In this document: positions 45,940-55,271 of the stretch, piece after piece
How the letters are laid out: the number at the start of each line of letters is the position of its first letter
How positions within the stretch are numbered: the first letter of the stretch is position 1
Assembly: GCF_013823385.1 (NCBI RefSeq)
Contig: NZ_PNMA01000018.1
Coordinates: 1 to 64,000, forward strand
DNA from: Hyphomonas sp.
GTDB lineage: Bacteria; Pseudomonadota; Alphaproteobacteria; Caulobacterales; Hyphomonadaceae
DNA: 64,000 nucleotides
Reading direction: 5' to 3'
Notes under the pieces: model-generated
Seen by the model: the letters and a program-made list of their open reading frames with translations, nothing else
The model's database searches: none
What the model was told of the DNA's origin: nothing
Made by a program: the position numbers and the translations under genes

Positions 45940-46641
45940 ATGCGCATAGTGCTGATAGATGATGACCGGATGGTGCTGGAAACCATCACCCTGAGCTGGC
46001 CGGACCCTGCCGATCAGTTTGATACTTTTGAGTCCTTCGAAGCGCTCAAAACACTTCTTTACTCTCCTGGCTTCGCTGATGTGGATTGTGTGATCCTGGA
46101 TCTGCAGCTGCCGGATGCGTCGGGATCGCAGATTCTCACCGAAATCCGCAAGCTCAGCGACGTCCCCATCCTGATGCTATCAGGATGGGGGGATACGGAG
46201 TTTCGCGCCGACCTGATCAATCGCGGGATTGATGACTATGTTCTCAAACCCGCGAGCGCGAAGGAACTGCACGCCCGCGTAAGCCGTCTGACGAAACGGT
46301 CAAAAGGGCTGCCCGCAGTTGAACTGCCGGACACCATTGCCATTGGCGGGCTGAGCTATTTGCCCAAGGACCGGGGTTTGCGCCACGGTCTGCAATTCAC
46401 GGAGCTTACACATGCGGAAGCGAAACTGCTTGAGGCACTGATCTCCGCTGGCGGCAAGCCGGTTGCCCGGAACGACCTTTACCACCAGGCCTTTGGACGT
46501 CCTTACAGGGAAGGCGAAAAAGTTCTGGAGACCTATATCAGCCGGCTTCGCCAGAAGCTCGAGGATCTGGAAAATGGCTCTGGAAATTCCCTGCAGACCG
46601 CTCGCGGGATAGGATACCGCCTGGCGACCGGATCCCTCTAA
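45940..46641 (+). CDS. OmpR/PhoB-type response regulator
   Basis: A 233-residue two-domain transcription factor. The receiver domain starts MRIVLIDDDRM with the acidic pocket at 7-9, the phospho-acceptor Asp 54 (VILDLQLPDA) and Lys 103 (YVLKPAS). The C-terminal winged-helix domain has the trans_reg_C signature (LTHAEAKLLEALISAGGKPVARNDLY and VLETYISRLRQKL). The ATG at 45940 fits the family start and has a GGAG ribosome site; a TTG nine codons upstream is also possible. It converges on the hybrid histidine kinase gene with a four-base tail overlap. Confidence 0.92.
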   Translation: MRIVLIDDDRMVLETITLSWPDPADQFDTFESFEALKTLLYSPGFADVDCVILDLQLPDASGSQILTEIRKLSDVPILMLSGWGDTEFRADLINRGIDDYVLKPASAKELHARVSRLTKRSKGLPAVELPDTIAIGGLSYLPKDRGLRHGLQFTELTHAEAKLLEALISAGGKPVARNDLYHQAFGRPYREGEKVLETYISRLRQKLEDLENGSGNSLQTARGIGYRLATGSL

Positions 46642-49028
46642 CCACCCGGCGCTGGCCCTCTCTGCAAATCTGCAAGCTTCCGGATGAGTTCATGGCGCTC
46701 ATAGGGCTTACGCAGCAACTCGGCGTCCGAAACGAGCGAACCGTTGAACCCGATCTCGCCGGGAACATAGCCCGATGTATACAGCACTTTGAGGCCCGGA
46801 TGGCGGCGGCGCGCCTCGACTGCGAGTTCCAGACCGTTCATTCCGGCCCCCAGAACAACATCCGTGAACAACATGAATATACCGGGATCTGCCTCCAGTG
46901 CGCCAAGAGCCTCTTCAGCGGAAGCCGCGAGAGATACTGTGTACCCAAGCGCATGAAAGTTATGGGCAGAATGTTCACGCACCAGCGGATCATCTTCCAC
47001 GATCAAGACACTTCCCGTGCTGAATAAAGCCGGCTCGTCTACGTCCGGCAGGATAGCTGATGCCGCCACGCCGCTTTTCGGCGCCCTTGGAAAAAACAAT
47101 CTGACCGAAGTGCCCTCGCCAACGGCGGACCTGATAAGAATATGTCCTTCAGACTGGCGCGCGAAGCCGTAGACCATGCTGAGGCCCAGGCCGCTGCCCT
47201 TTCCCGCAGGTTTGGTCGTGAAGAAGGGCTCGAAGGCCCTCCGCTGAGCCTCTTCTTCCATTCCTGCGCCGGTATCAGAAACCGTGATGCACACATAATC
47301 CCCCGCCGGCACGCCCTCTCGCGCCACCCCGGATCGTCCACGCACCTTGAGGTTCTCCGTCGCAATCGTCAGTGTGCCACCTGTAGGCATCGCATCGCGC
47401 GCATTGAAGGCGAGATTTAGAAGCGCAACATCGAACTGTCCCGGATCAACCTGAACTTCCCAGAGGGCAGGCGCCGGCAAATGCCGTATCCGGATGCGGG
47501 CATCCAGAGCGCCTCGGAGCAGAGCATGCACCGACCCGGTCCGTTCGTTGAGGCAGGTCCTCTGGGGCTTCAGGGGTTGGCGCCGCGCAAATGCCAGAAG
47601 CCGCTTGGTAAGTTCCGAACCGCGCGTGGCAGCCAGATGGATAAGGTCGGCCATCCGGCGCTGGGCAGGATCATTCAGCCTGTCCCTGAGAACATCACTG
47701 TTTCCGAGGATTACCGTAAGCAGATTGTTGAAGTCGTGCGCCACCCCGCCCGTCAGCTGGCCGATCGCTTCCAGGCGTTCGGAATCGCGCGACCTCTGCT
47801 CGCTGGCGCGGCGCTCTGTAAGATCGATCATGGTGCCGACCATACGGCCCGCGATGCCGGCCTCATCCCGCACGATGAAGCCCCGGTCCAGAATGATGCG
47901 TTCGTGGCGATCATCCGCAACAAAACGGTACTCTTCTGACCAGCTTTCCGCTTCCGGCGAGGCGACGAACTCCATCAAGCTGTCGACAACCCGGTCCCTG
48001 TCTTCGGGATGGACCCGTCTGCTCCAGGAATCAAACCCCGTTTCCAGATAGGCGCCTGGCGTTCCCGTCACCTTGTCGAAGGCTTCGCTCCATATGAATG
48101 TACCGGCGGCGATATCCCACTCCCATACCACATCGGCCGTCGAGCGGCTGACGAACTGGAAGCGGTCTTCATTGATAGCTGCACGTTGTTCGGCCACCCG
48201 GCGGTCGGTGATGTCCCGCGCCACCACTGCCCAGTGAGAGTATTTTCCGTAGACGTCTGCCACCGGCAGAAACTCTACGTCCCAGGTAACCTGCTGACCG
48301 GGCTTGATCGGCCCGGCGACTTCAACGCGCAGCGACTGCCCCGCATTCATGGCTGCCTCCAGAACATGCGGATCAATCTGGGGCTCAGCGCGAGACAGGA
48401 TGAAAGACAGCGGCTGCCCGACGACCTGGCTCCGGGCATAGCCTGTAATCCGCTCAAATGCGGAATTGATGTAGACGATCGGCGCTTCTGTTCCCGGAAC
48501 GGACGGGTCAACGCGCAGGATAGCCACGATATCGTTGAGCCGCTCTACCGAGGCGCCCAGTAACCGGAGTTCAGACTGCCTGTTCCGCTCGGCAGTTACG
48601 TCCTGAACAACGCCGGTAATTACATCGCCCGTAACTGTCTGTGTACGTTCGCCGATTCCCTTGACATAGATCGTGCTTCCATCCTTGCGGGTGATACGGC
48701 GCTCGAATTCGTGGAGTTTCACCCCAGGATCGTCGAGCGTTTGAACTGACAGGGCTGCCTGATCGCGGTCATCGGTGAAAAGTATCTGAACATACCGCTC
48801 CAGCGAGCCGTCAAATTCCTCCGGGTCGATGCCTGCCATCTCATAGATGCTGGGAGACCAAACGAGTTTGCGGTTAGATATGTCGTACTTCCAGAAGCCT
48901 ATCTTCAGCAACTGGCGGACAGCCATTTCAAGGACGCCCCGGCTCGCTTCGACGCGATGCAGGTCGTATTCCAGGTCGATATACTCGTCTGGCATCTCTG
49001 GCCTTTGGAATTTTGCACGCTTTTCCAT
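46638..49028 (-). CDS. Hybrid sensor histidine kinase with PAS domains and receiver
   Basis: A 796-residue cytosolic kinase with no membrane segment. Three PAS/PAC units (about 45-150, 165-280 and 290-410) are followed by the dimerisation/phospho-acceptor helix (GGVAHDFNNLLTVILGNSD, His about 428), the ATPase domain (NLAFNARDAMPTGGTLTI as N box; VSDTGAGM as G1; GKGSGLGLSMVYG as G2) and a C-terminal receiver (VLIVEDDPLV, Asp in LFTDVVL). The AHDFNN motif is typical of the HisKA group with orphan receivers. It probably signals to the adjacent OmpR-type regulator, directly or by relay; no histidine phosphotransfer protein is nearby. It lies 137 bases downstream of the bcs unit on the same strand. 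Confidence 0.92.
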   Translation of the reverse strand: MEKRAKFQRPEMPDEYIDLEYDLHRVEASRGVLEMAVRQLLKIGFWKYDISNRKLVWSPSIYEMAGIDPEEFDGSLERYVQILFTDDRDQAALSVQTLDDPGVKLHEFERRITRKDGSTIYVKGIGERTQTVTGDVITGVVQDVTAERNRQSELRLLGASVERLNDIVAILRVDPSVPGTEAPIVYINSAFERITGYARSQVVGQPLSFILSRAEPQIDPHVLEAAMNAGQSLRVEVAGPIKPGQQVTWDVEFLPVADVYGKYSHWAVVARDITDRRVAEQRAAINEDRFQFVSRSTADVVWEWDIAAGTFIWSEAFDKVTGTPGAYLETGFDSWSRRVHPEDRDRVVDSLMEFVASPEAESWSEEYRFVADDRHERIILDRGFIVRDEAGIAGRMVGTMIDLTERRASEQRSRDSERLEAIGQLTGGVAHDFNNLLTVILGNSDVLRDRLNDPAQRRMADLIHLAATRGSELTKRLLAFARRQPLKPQRTCLNERTGSVHALLRGALDARIRIRHLPAPALWEVQVDPGQFDVALLNLAFNARDAMPTGGTLTIATENLKVRGRSGVAREGVPAGDYVCITVSDTGAGMEEEAQRRAFEPFFTTKPAGKGSGLGLSMVYGFARQSEGHILIRSAVGEGTSVRLFFPRAPKSGVAASAILPDVDEPALFSTGSVLIVEDDPLVREHSAHNFHALGYTVSLAASAEEALGALEADPGIFMLFTDVVLGAGMNGLELAVEARRRHPGLKVLYTSGYVPGEIGFNGSLVSDAELLRKPYERHELIRKLADLQRGPAPGG

Positions 49029-49165
49029 GACGCCACCAAAACACACCAAATGCTACAACGGGGTTTCCGAATAGTCTAAAAGGTTCAACCGGGACAGGAT
49101 ATCGGGAAACCTTGTATCAATTAAGGACAGTTCAGCGAATGCTTGAAGGCTGGCATCTCCGCGGC

Positions 49166-50578
49166 CTATCCTGTCAGAGCGTAATCCTTTGGCGGATTGA
49201 ATCCGTTCAGTGTCTCTTTCAGAGCCGCGCCATCCGCAGCTTCCGGTGTCTGAACAAGCACGATACGCGCGGGCTTCCCGTCAAGGCCGCTGACCGCACG
49301 CCCCCGCTCCAGTACCTGCACCCACATGCCGGATGGCAGTCTTATGCGTATGCGATGTTCGATGTCATTTGCCGTTCCATCCAGCAAGGATTGATAGGTT
49401 TCCCGCGCCGCATCCTGATCCTGTGGATGAACGCGCGATATCCAGTCATGCGCCTCTTCAGATGCCGGCTTCACACCGCGTGCGAACATTTCTGCCCAGC
49501 CTTCGGAATACACAATACGGCCATCGCGGACTGACCAGTCGATGACCCCGGCATCCAGCAGATCGCAACTTGCCCTCGCCTGAGCCAGCACAAGAAATGT
49601 GTCCTCGTTTTCCCTATCATCGCGGCGCCACTCATTCTGGATGAGCGAAAGCGCTAACACCAGCGCAAGCATGGAGACCCCGAACAGCGCCAGAAATTCC
49701 GTCTTGCGCGCGGTGATAATCGCCAGCACGGACGGTTCATCGGCAAGATAAGCTATGTGGAGCCGGCCGCCAGCCACGCTGCGGGCTTCCAGAAAGACGC
49801 CGTCCGTGCGGCCTGAAAGCCGGCCGGGCGCTGAAACCTGGTCTCTATGCAAAGGCTGCCAGCCAAGCGCCTGTCCGGCGAGGGCGGTGTCCGATGACGT
49901 AAAGGCGCGGCCGGGCGCGGAATTGGAGAGCACGACCTTTCCATCCAGATTGAAAATGGCTGCGCGCCAGCCGCTCCCCGCAGATGCGCCCGCATCCAGC
50001 GCCGCACCGAATGCGCCGGAACGCAGTACAAAAACCATTGGCAACTGCCCGCCCCCGGCAAGCTCCGCTTCCCGGTAAAAGGCCGCGCGGAGCCTGGAAA
50101 CCGGAACGAGTTCGAGACCCAGCAGTTCCTGCCCTGCGCGCTGGCTGGAAGACAGCGGCGCAAGACCGCCAACTGCGTCAGACGGCATATGTCCGAACAC
50201 AGATAACACGCCTCCTTTTCCATCCAGCACGGCAACTGCCAGCACCGGCGTGGAAGAAAGCATTTCTGCGACCTGCACCTGCGCATTCCGGAGATCGGCT
50301 GTTGAGACATCGCCGCGAACGGCCGCGGCAATCAGCGGCGCGGCCCTCTCTGCGGCGGCCTCAATCCGCGCCATTTCTGCATCGGCAGCCACCTGTCCGG
50401 CGGCTGCGGCGTCCGCCAGCCTGCGCTGGCTGGCGCCGGTCTCATTGTGAAGGGCAATCCATGCATAGAGGATCAGCCCCAGAATAACCCCGCAAAGGGC
50501 GATCGCCTGAAGCGCGCGCGTCAATACAGGGTCATTATGCTTTCGGCCCGCCGGGAGGGGGTGCATGTCATTGGTCAT
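49166..50578 (-). CDS. Membrane PAS-domain sensor of the cellulose operon
   Basis: A 470-residue protein: N-terminal membrane helix (about 22-43), an extracytoplasmic domain of about 250 residues with an Ala-rich helical start then strands (LAVAVLDGKGGVLSVFG; GWRAAIFNLDGKVVLSN), resembling a Cache sensor, a second membrane helix (about 292-314), and a cytoplasmic PAS domain (VHPQDQDAARETYQSLLDG). No kinase, GGDEF or EAL module follows, so it has no evident output. Its ATG overlaps the stop of bcsC (ATGA), so it is the last gene of the bcs operon. It may regulate the Bcs complex or partner with the nearby kinase; inference only. Confidence 0.75.
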   Translation of the reverse strand: MTNDMHPLPAGRKHNDPVLTRALQAIALCGVILGLILYAWIALHNETGASQRRLADAAAAGQVAADAEMARIEAAAERAAPLIAAAVRGDVSTADLRNAQVQVAEMLSSTPVLAVAVLDGKGGVLSVFGHMPSDAVGGLAPLSSSQRAGQELLGLELVPVSRLRAAFYREAELAGGGQLPMVFVLRSGAFGAALDAGASAGSGWRAAIFNLDGKVVLSNSAPGRAFTSSDTALAGQALGWQPLHRDQVSAPGRLSGRTDGVFLEARSVAGGRLHIAYLADEPSVLAIITARKTEFLALFGVSMLALVLALSLIQNEWRRDDRENEDTFLVLAQARASCDLLDAGVIDWSVRDGRIVYSEGWAEMFARGVKPASEEAHDWISRVHPQDQDAARETYQSLLDGTANDIEHRIRIRLPSGMWVQVLERGRAVSGLDGKPARIVLVQTPEAADGAALKETLNGFNPPKDYALTG

Positions 50579-53100
50579 GGGCGAATCCAGGAGCCGGGTG
50601 AGAAAGGGTCTGTCGCGAGATCTGAAGGCACAAGCGCTGCGCGGCCGCCCGGCACCCAGACAAGGCCGAGGCCGGCGCGGAGATCTTCAAAAGCTTTTGA
50701 GGCTGTGGCGGAAAGATTTGCGGACACAATGACTTCCCGCCCAAGCCTGCGCGCCATGGCAACGTCCACCGAACCGGCAACACCAGAGCTTTTCCCGCCG
50801 CCGATCTGCATGCCCTGGCCTGCAAAGAGAGGATACTGCGGGGCCGCATCCTCACGGACGGATTCAAACGCGACAGCGCCGTCCACTTTGACAATCCAAT
50901 CCCTCAAGGACTTCGTCCGGGCATTGACCGACCAACCAGCCCGATGGAACCGTTGCGGGCTAAAATAGCCGCCATGGCCCGCACTGAAGAAGTTCGTGTT
51001 CCGATCATAGGACTGGAACTGGTAGAACGGCCCCGTCACCAGATAGTCGAACCCGTCCCTTGCAATGGCCTGAGACGCGGAAAGCCCTGCCGACACCATG
51101 GAGTTGCTGACGGTAGCGCGCCCGTCCAGATGGGCGGCAGAGATATCTGCCTGCACCGTGCGCCCACCGCCAACATCAATCCTGCCGCGGACGAGCGCGC
51201 CAGCCTCGACAACACGGCCAGATTGCCCGGCAGAACCAATATCGGCCCCCGCAAATGCCAACAGGCTGTCCGTCCTTGGACGAACGAACACACGCGCCTC
51301 TCCCATGTGAGCCCCGAAGCGCCTTGTCGCGGCGACTTCTCCGGAAATGGCGGGATCTGCGCCCGCCCCGACGGGCATCAGGCCAATCCGCGTCGCAAGG
51401 CTGGTCTCCCCTTCCTGGCTCCAGCCAAGATAGGGGGCGGCAAGTGTCTCCCGTCCGGCGCCGCCATTCGCGCCAGTATCGATCTTGTAAAGCGTGACGC
51501 CTGCCTCATAGCGGCTCACGCCGCGCACGGCCTCCATGGAAGTGGTCGACGCATAACCCGTCATCCTGTTCTCGCCGCGCGCGCCATCCTGCTGGCGCAT
51601 GGAGACAGACTGCCTGTAAAGTGTGTGATCGACGCCCTCGAGCGCTTCATACGTATCAGGGGCCAGGGCGCGGGCCGTCAGGTAATCCCCTTGATAGAAG
51701 GCAACCGATGCGTACTGCGCCTGGACTTTCTCTCCCAGAGGGCCGCCTGCGGCTCTCGCGATGGCTGCCGCTGACTCCAGCTTGCCGGCCTTTTGTGCCG
51801 CAAGGGCAAATCCTTCCGCCGACTCATCATCCGGCCCCGCAAGGTAAAGCCGGCTGAACGTCGCAGCCGCCAACTCAGCGTCGCCTGACTGGAGGTCCAC
51901 CCAACCGCTGCGCATCTGCGCTGCTCGTTGAACGGCCGGATAGGCAGCGGCCTTCCGGGCAAGTGTGCCAGCCGTTTCCAGATCGCCCAGATCATAAGCT
52001 TTCGCAGCGGCATCGAGCAATGCGCCGCCACCGATCAGCTGAGCTTCGCCCGCAAGCGCGGGATCAAGCTTCGCGGACCGGTCTGCCAGCTCTGCGGCGC
52101 GCAGCGAGCTTCCCTGCTGGCGCAACATGCGCGCCTCATCCAGGTCAACCCGCGCCAAGAGACCGTCGAACCCCTCGGCGCTGCGTGCTTCGGAGATGGC
52201 GCTGCGCGCGCCCGTATAATCGCCCGTGGCCAGCGCCGCCATCACCAGACCCCGGCGCACATCCTCATCCGCGCCGCGCGCCAAAGCGCTTCTGAAAAAT
52301 CCAGCAGCCTGGCCAGGATCGGGCTCAAGGTGTATCCACCCGGCCTGCGCCAGGATCCGCACATCCTCGGACGCGCCGGCAATCGCCCCGGCCATCTCGA
52401 TGTCTCCGGCGGATTGAGCGGCCTGAAAGTTCAGCCAGGTTTCTGCCCTGACAAGCTCTGCATAGGCACGCGCGATTTCCGGATGTTCGTTGTTCGCCAG
52501 TGAAGGTATGCGGACGAGAGATGAAATGCCTTCCCTGTCCAGCACAGTTGAGGCGCGGGATGCGAGCGCCGCGACGAGTTCGGGATTATCGCAGTGCGTC
52601 AGAACCCGTTCGTAGAAATCCCGCAGACCGCTGTTGATGCCGAGCCCTTCCAGCGCGTCAGCGCGTGCCCAAAGATCAAAGGGACGCTCACACGCTTTCG
52701 CCGCCGGAACCGGCAGAAGCTGCAGAACACGTCCCCAATCTCCGGCCGCCTGAGCTTCACGCACTTCATGTTCGCGCCGACCGTTGGCGACGTAAGCCAG
52801 AATGTCCGCAGGCGCTTGCCACCCTTGATGACGGCCTCGCAGAGCGCGCAAGCGTGCGGCCGCTTCATGCCACCGGCCTTCCGCGCCTAGTGCCCAGACA
52901 GACTGAACATCCCCTTCTGCTGGCCCTGGCGGAAGTGCAGTTTCCACAGGTTCCGGTTCGGAGATATCCGCCGTCGGAATACCGATCGGGAAGACCCCTT
53001 CCCGCCCGGTATCGGGCGCAGCCTGCGCGCCCTGGCCCATTACGAGCAGGATGCTGGCGCCGGCAACCGCCGCATGGAGAAGGGTGGAAAAGAGCCTCAT
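50575..53100 (-). CDS. bcsC: Cellulose synthase outer-membrane subunit BcsC
   Basis: An 841-residue exported protein: signal peptide, about 500 residues of helical TPR-like repeats for periplasmic/peptidoglycan contact, then a C-terminal beta-barrel (about 530-841) with BcsC-type segments (GYASTTSMEAVRGVSRYEAG; FYQFQSYDRNTNFFSAGHGGYFSPQRFHRAGWS). The barrel is the outer-membrane exit channel of the glucan. Shorter than the roughly 1100-residue E. coli BcsC, with fewer repeats. The ATG overlaps the bcsB stop by four bases. Confidence 0.88.
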   Translation of the reverse strand: MRLFSTLLHAAVAGASILLVMGQGAQAAPDTGREGVFPIGIPTADISEPEPVETALPPGPAEGDVQSVWALGAEGRWHEAAARLRALRGRHQGWQAPADILAYVANGRREHEVREAQAAGDWGRVLQLLPVPAAKACERPFDLWARADALEGLGINSGLRDFYERVLTHCDNPELVAALASRASTVLDREGISSLVRIPSLANNEHPEIARAYAELVRAETWLNFQAAQSAGDIEMAGAIAGASEDVRILAQAGWIHLEPDPGQAAGFFRSALARGADEDVRRGLVMAALATGDYTGARSAISEARSAEGFDGLLARVDLDEARMLRQQGSSLRAAELADRSAKLDPALAGEAQLIGGGALLDAAAKAYDLGDLETAGTLARKAAAYPAVQRAAQMRSGWVDLQSGDAELAAATFSRLYLAGPDDESAEGFALAAQKAGKLESAAAIARAAGGPLGEKVQAQYASVAFYQGDYLTARALAPDTYEALEGVDHTLYRQSVSMRQQDGARGENRMTGYASTTSMEAVRGVSRYEAGVTLYKIDTGANGGAGRETLAAPYLGWSQEGETSLATRIGLMPVGAGADPAISGEVAATRRFGAHMGEARVFVRPRTDSLLAFAGADIGSAGQSGRVVEAGALVRGRIDVGGGRTVQADISAAHLDGRATVSNSMVSAGLSASQAIARDGFDYLVTGPFYQFQSYDRNTNFFSAGHGGYFSPQRFHRAGWSVNARTKSLRDWIVKVDGAVAFESVREDAAPQYPLFAGQGMQIGGGKSSGVAGSVDVAMARRLGREVIVSANLSATASKAFEDLRAGLGLVWVPGGRAALVPSDLATDPFSPGSWIRP

Positions 53101-55271
53101 TTTCCGTTGATCTGTTTGCGCATGTAACGTGCGATCAGAGCCAGACCTGCAGCCATTGCGAAAAGGATTGCCGCGATGGACGCGATCCACCCCCAGGATG
53201 CCCTCTCGCTGCCGGCGCGAACAGCTTCGCGCGCCGCCCTGTCGCCAATTGTAAACGTCGTATCGGCGTCAGCGGAGACGATGGTGGCGGCATTTTCCCG
53301 CCACACGGCGGCGCCGCCCTTGATCTGGCTCCAATGGCTGGGCTGCACCAGCGAGCGTACCGAAGACAGCAGCTGCGTATCAGTTTCCGCTGTCACCAGC
53401 ATGACCAGCCGGCCCTTGTGGCTGGGCGACTCGCCCTCGACAAGCAGACCGTTATCGCCAAGATCAACCAGATTGAGTTCGCGGCTGAAACCGCTCGCCT
53501 GCGGCAGCCTCAGCTTCTGCAATGGCAGGAATCCGCCGAGCGCCGGCCGGGCGCCAACGAGAATTGTGTTGGCGTCCGGAAGATCGAGACCAATGCCGAA
53601 ATTCGTGTCCGTAAAGACGGTCCCATTTATCTGGCCGAGCCGTGCAGCAAGCGTCCAGACGCTCGCCACCGTTTCTGCAGACGCATCGGCTGCGCGGATT
53701 TCCATCGGCGCCGCTTCCAGCCCCGCAAACGGATACCCCGTCTCTTGAAGAAGCGCGAGATTGGGCAGCTCTGCGAAATATCCAGCCGGCGGAAGAGTGA
53801 CCGTTGATGTGCCTTTCAAGGTGAAGGCAAGGTTACGCGCATTGCGTGCGGCACAGGCGCCTTCAGCTGGCGAAGACAGCTCAACCTGAAAATCAATGGT
53901 GTTCCAGCCTGGCCGCAGGGAACGAGCCGAGACGGCGACCTCATAGGCCGGGACCACCTCACCGTTTGGATTTGTCAGCCGGACCGCCCGCTCAAACGCG
54001 CCATTGGCGAGAATATTGACAACCGACCGGCCATCGAGACCCGCGCCATACGCAAAATCAAGTGCGAGCACCACCTCATCATTTTCTCGGAAGCGTATAT
54101 CCGCCGGCAAGGCGAAGGAAAGCTGCGCCCGGCCGCGGTCCTGCCCGAGCACCGAGGCCCCCTCAAGGCCAAGATCCCGGAACGCATATTTCGCGTCGGC
54201 CCGAAGCGGTTGACGCTTCGCGCTGACAATGGCCGAGGGAACCTCGGCAGCGCTGATCACCGCCGACGCCGCCGCCGAAAGCGGGAAGCCTTCAGACGCC
54301 AGCGTCCGCAGCGCGCCCTCAATGGCTTCTGGCGTATGGCCTGCTGCAATGATCAGGAAATGGGTTGGATCGTTCGGCGACGGGCCGATCGAAAGCCAGG
54401 ATTCGGTTTCCTTGAGACTGGCGAGGCCCGCAGGCGCAATGGCGGCGAGCTGCGCCGGGGTTCCGATCGCGATGATATCCCGCCCTTCCCCGTCCGGTCC
54501 CGCATCAAGGGATGAGAGCATCGCTATCTTCGGCAGCCGGTATCCGAGCCGGTTGCCCACTGCCTGAGAGGCAAGAGCGCCCCAGCGCAGCGTCTGGGCG
54601 TCTGGTGAACCGGCCAGAATGCCGAGTTCCTCGACACCGCCTATCCCAGCAGAGAGGAGCGCACCAAGATCCGCGAGCGTCGCGTTGAGCGACCGGCGCG
54701 CATAGGTGATTTCAATATAAGAGCGGGACGTATCCACTTCGGTCCACAGCTCTGCAGCCTCGGTATCCTGGCAATCGAGCGTATAGCGCTGAACCGCATC
54801 GATGCTCAGCGTATTGTACCCATGCTGGACCATTGCCGGATCAAGAACGATTTCGTTGATCGCAGCGGCTCTTTCCGTCACGCCGTCCAGCTGACCGATG
54901 AACTGGCCATTCATGCCGAGACGCAATTGCGGTTTGAGACCTTCCTGCGCGCGTCCGCTGACATGGCGCAGCAGCACACGCGCATCCTTGACGTCCGCCT
55001 GCGGAGCAATTGCAAAGGAGATCAATTCACGCGCGCTTGCCCCGTCAAGATGGATCGCGCCCTGCGCGCTGCGCAGTGAGGCGAGCGGAATACGCGTGCG
55101 CCAGAGGCCATTTTCAAGGCGCTCAGTCGTCACCTGAGGATTATCCCGGTAGCGGGCGTAGATATCGAGCGCTGCCTCTCGGCTCGCCGCCTGCTGCGCT
55201 ATCGCAGGAGCCGGCATGAGGCAGACAGACAGGGCGGCCGCGAGTACCGCAGGACGGAGGAGGGATTTCAT
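53097..55271 (-). CDS. bcsB: Cellulose synthase periplasmic subunit BcsB
   Basis: A 724-residue protein with a signal peptide (cleavage near AIAQQ), carbohydrate-binding jelly-roll and flavodoxin-like domains in the periplasm (FAIAPQADVKDARVLLRHVSGRA; VARNLAFTLKGTSTV-like segments) and a C-terminal membrane anchor (about 693-714) that docks to BcsA. It guides the nascent glucan chain across the periplasm. Start at 55271; its ATG overlaps the bcsA stop (ATGA). A typical cyclic-di-GMP-regulated Bcs partner, although the binding site itself is in BcsA. Confidence 0.88.
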   Translation of the reverse strand: MKSLLRPAVLAAALSVCLMPAPAIAQQAASREAALDIYARYRDNPQVTTERLENGLWRTRIPLASLRSAQGAIHLDGASARELISFAIAPQADVKDARVLLRHVSGRAQEGLKPQLRLGMNGQFIGQLDGVTERAAAINEIVLDPAMVQHGYNTLSIDAVQRYTLDCQDTEAAELWTEVDTSRSYIEITYARRSLNATLADLGALLSAGIGGVEELGILAGSPDAQTLRWGALASQAVGNRLGYRLPKIAMLSSLDAGPDGEGRDIIAIGTPAQLAAIAPAGLASLKETESWLSIGPSPNDPTHFLIIAAGHTPEAIEGALRTLASEGFPLSAAASAVISAAEVPSAIVSAKRQPLRADAKYAFRDLGLEGASVLGQDRGRAQLSFALPADIRFRENDEVVLALDFAYGAGLDGRSVVNILANGAFERAVRLTNPNGEVVPAYEVAVSARSLRPGWNTIDFQVELSSPAEGACAARNARNLAFTLKGTSTVTLPPAGYFAELPNLALLQETGYPFAGLEAAPMEIRAADASAETVASVWTLAARLGQINGTVFTDTNFGIGLDLPDANTILVGARPALGGFLPLQKLRLPQASGFSRELNLVDLGDNGLLVEGESPSHKGRLVMLVTAETDTQLLSSVRSLVQPSHWSQIKGGAAVWRENAATIVSADADTTFTIGDRAAREAVRAGSERASWGWIASIAAILFAMAAGLALIARYMRKQINGK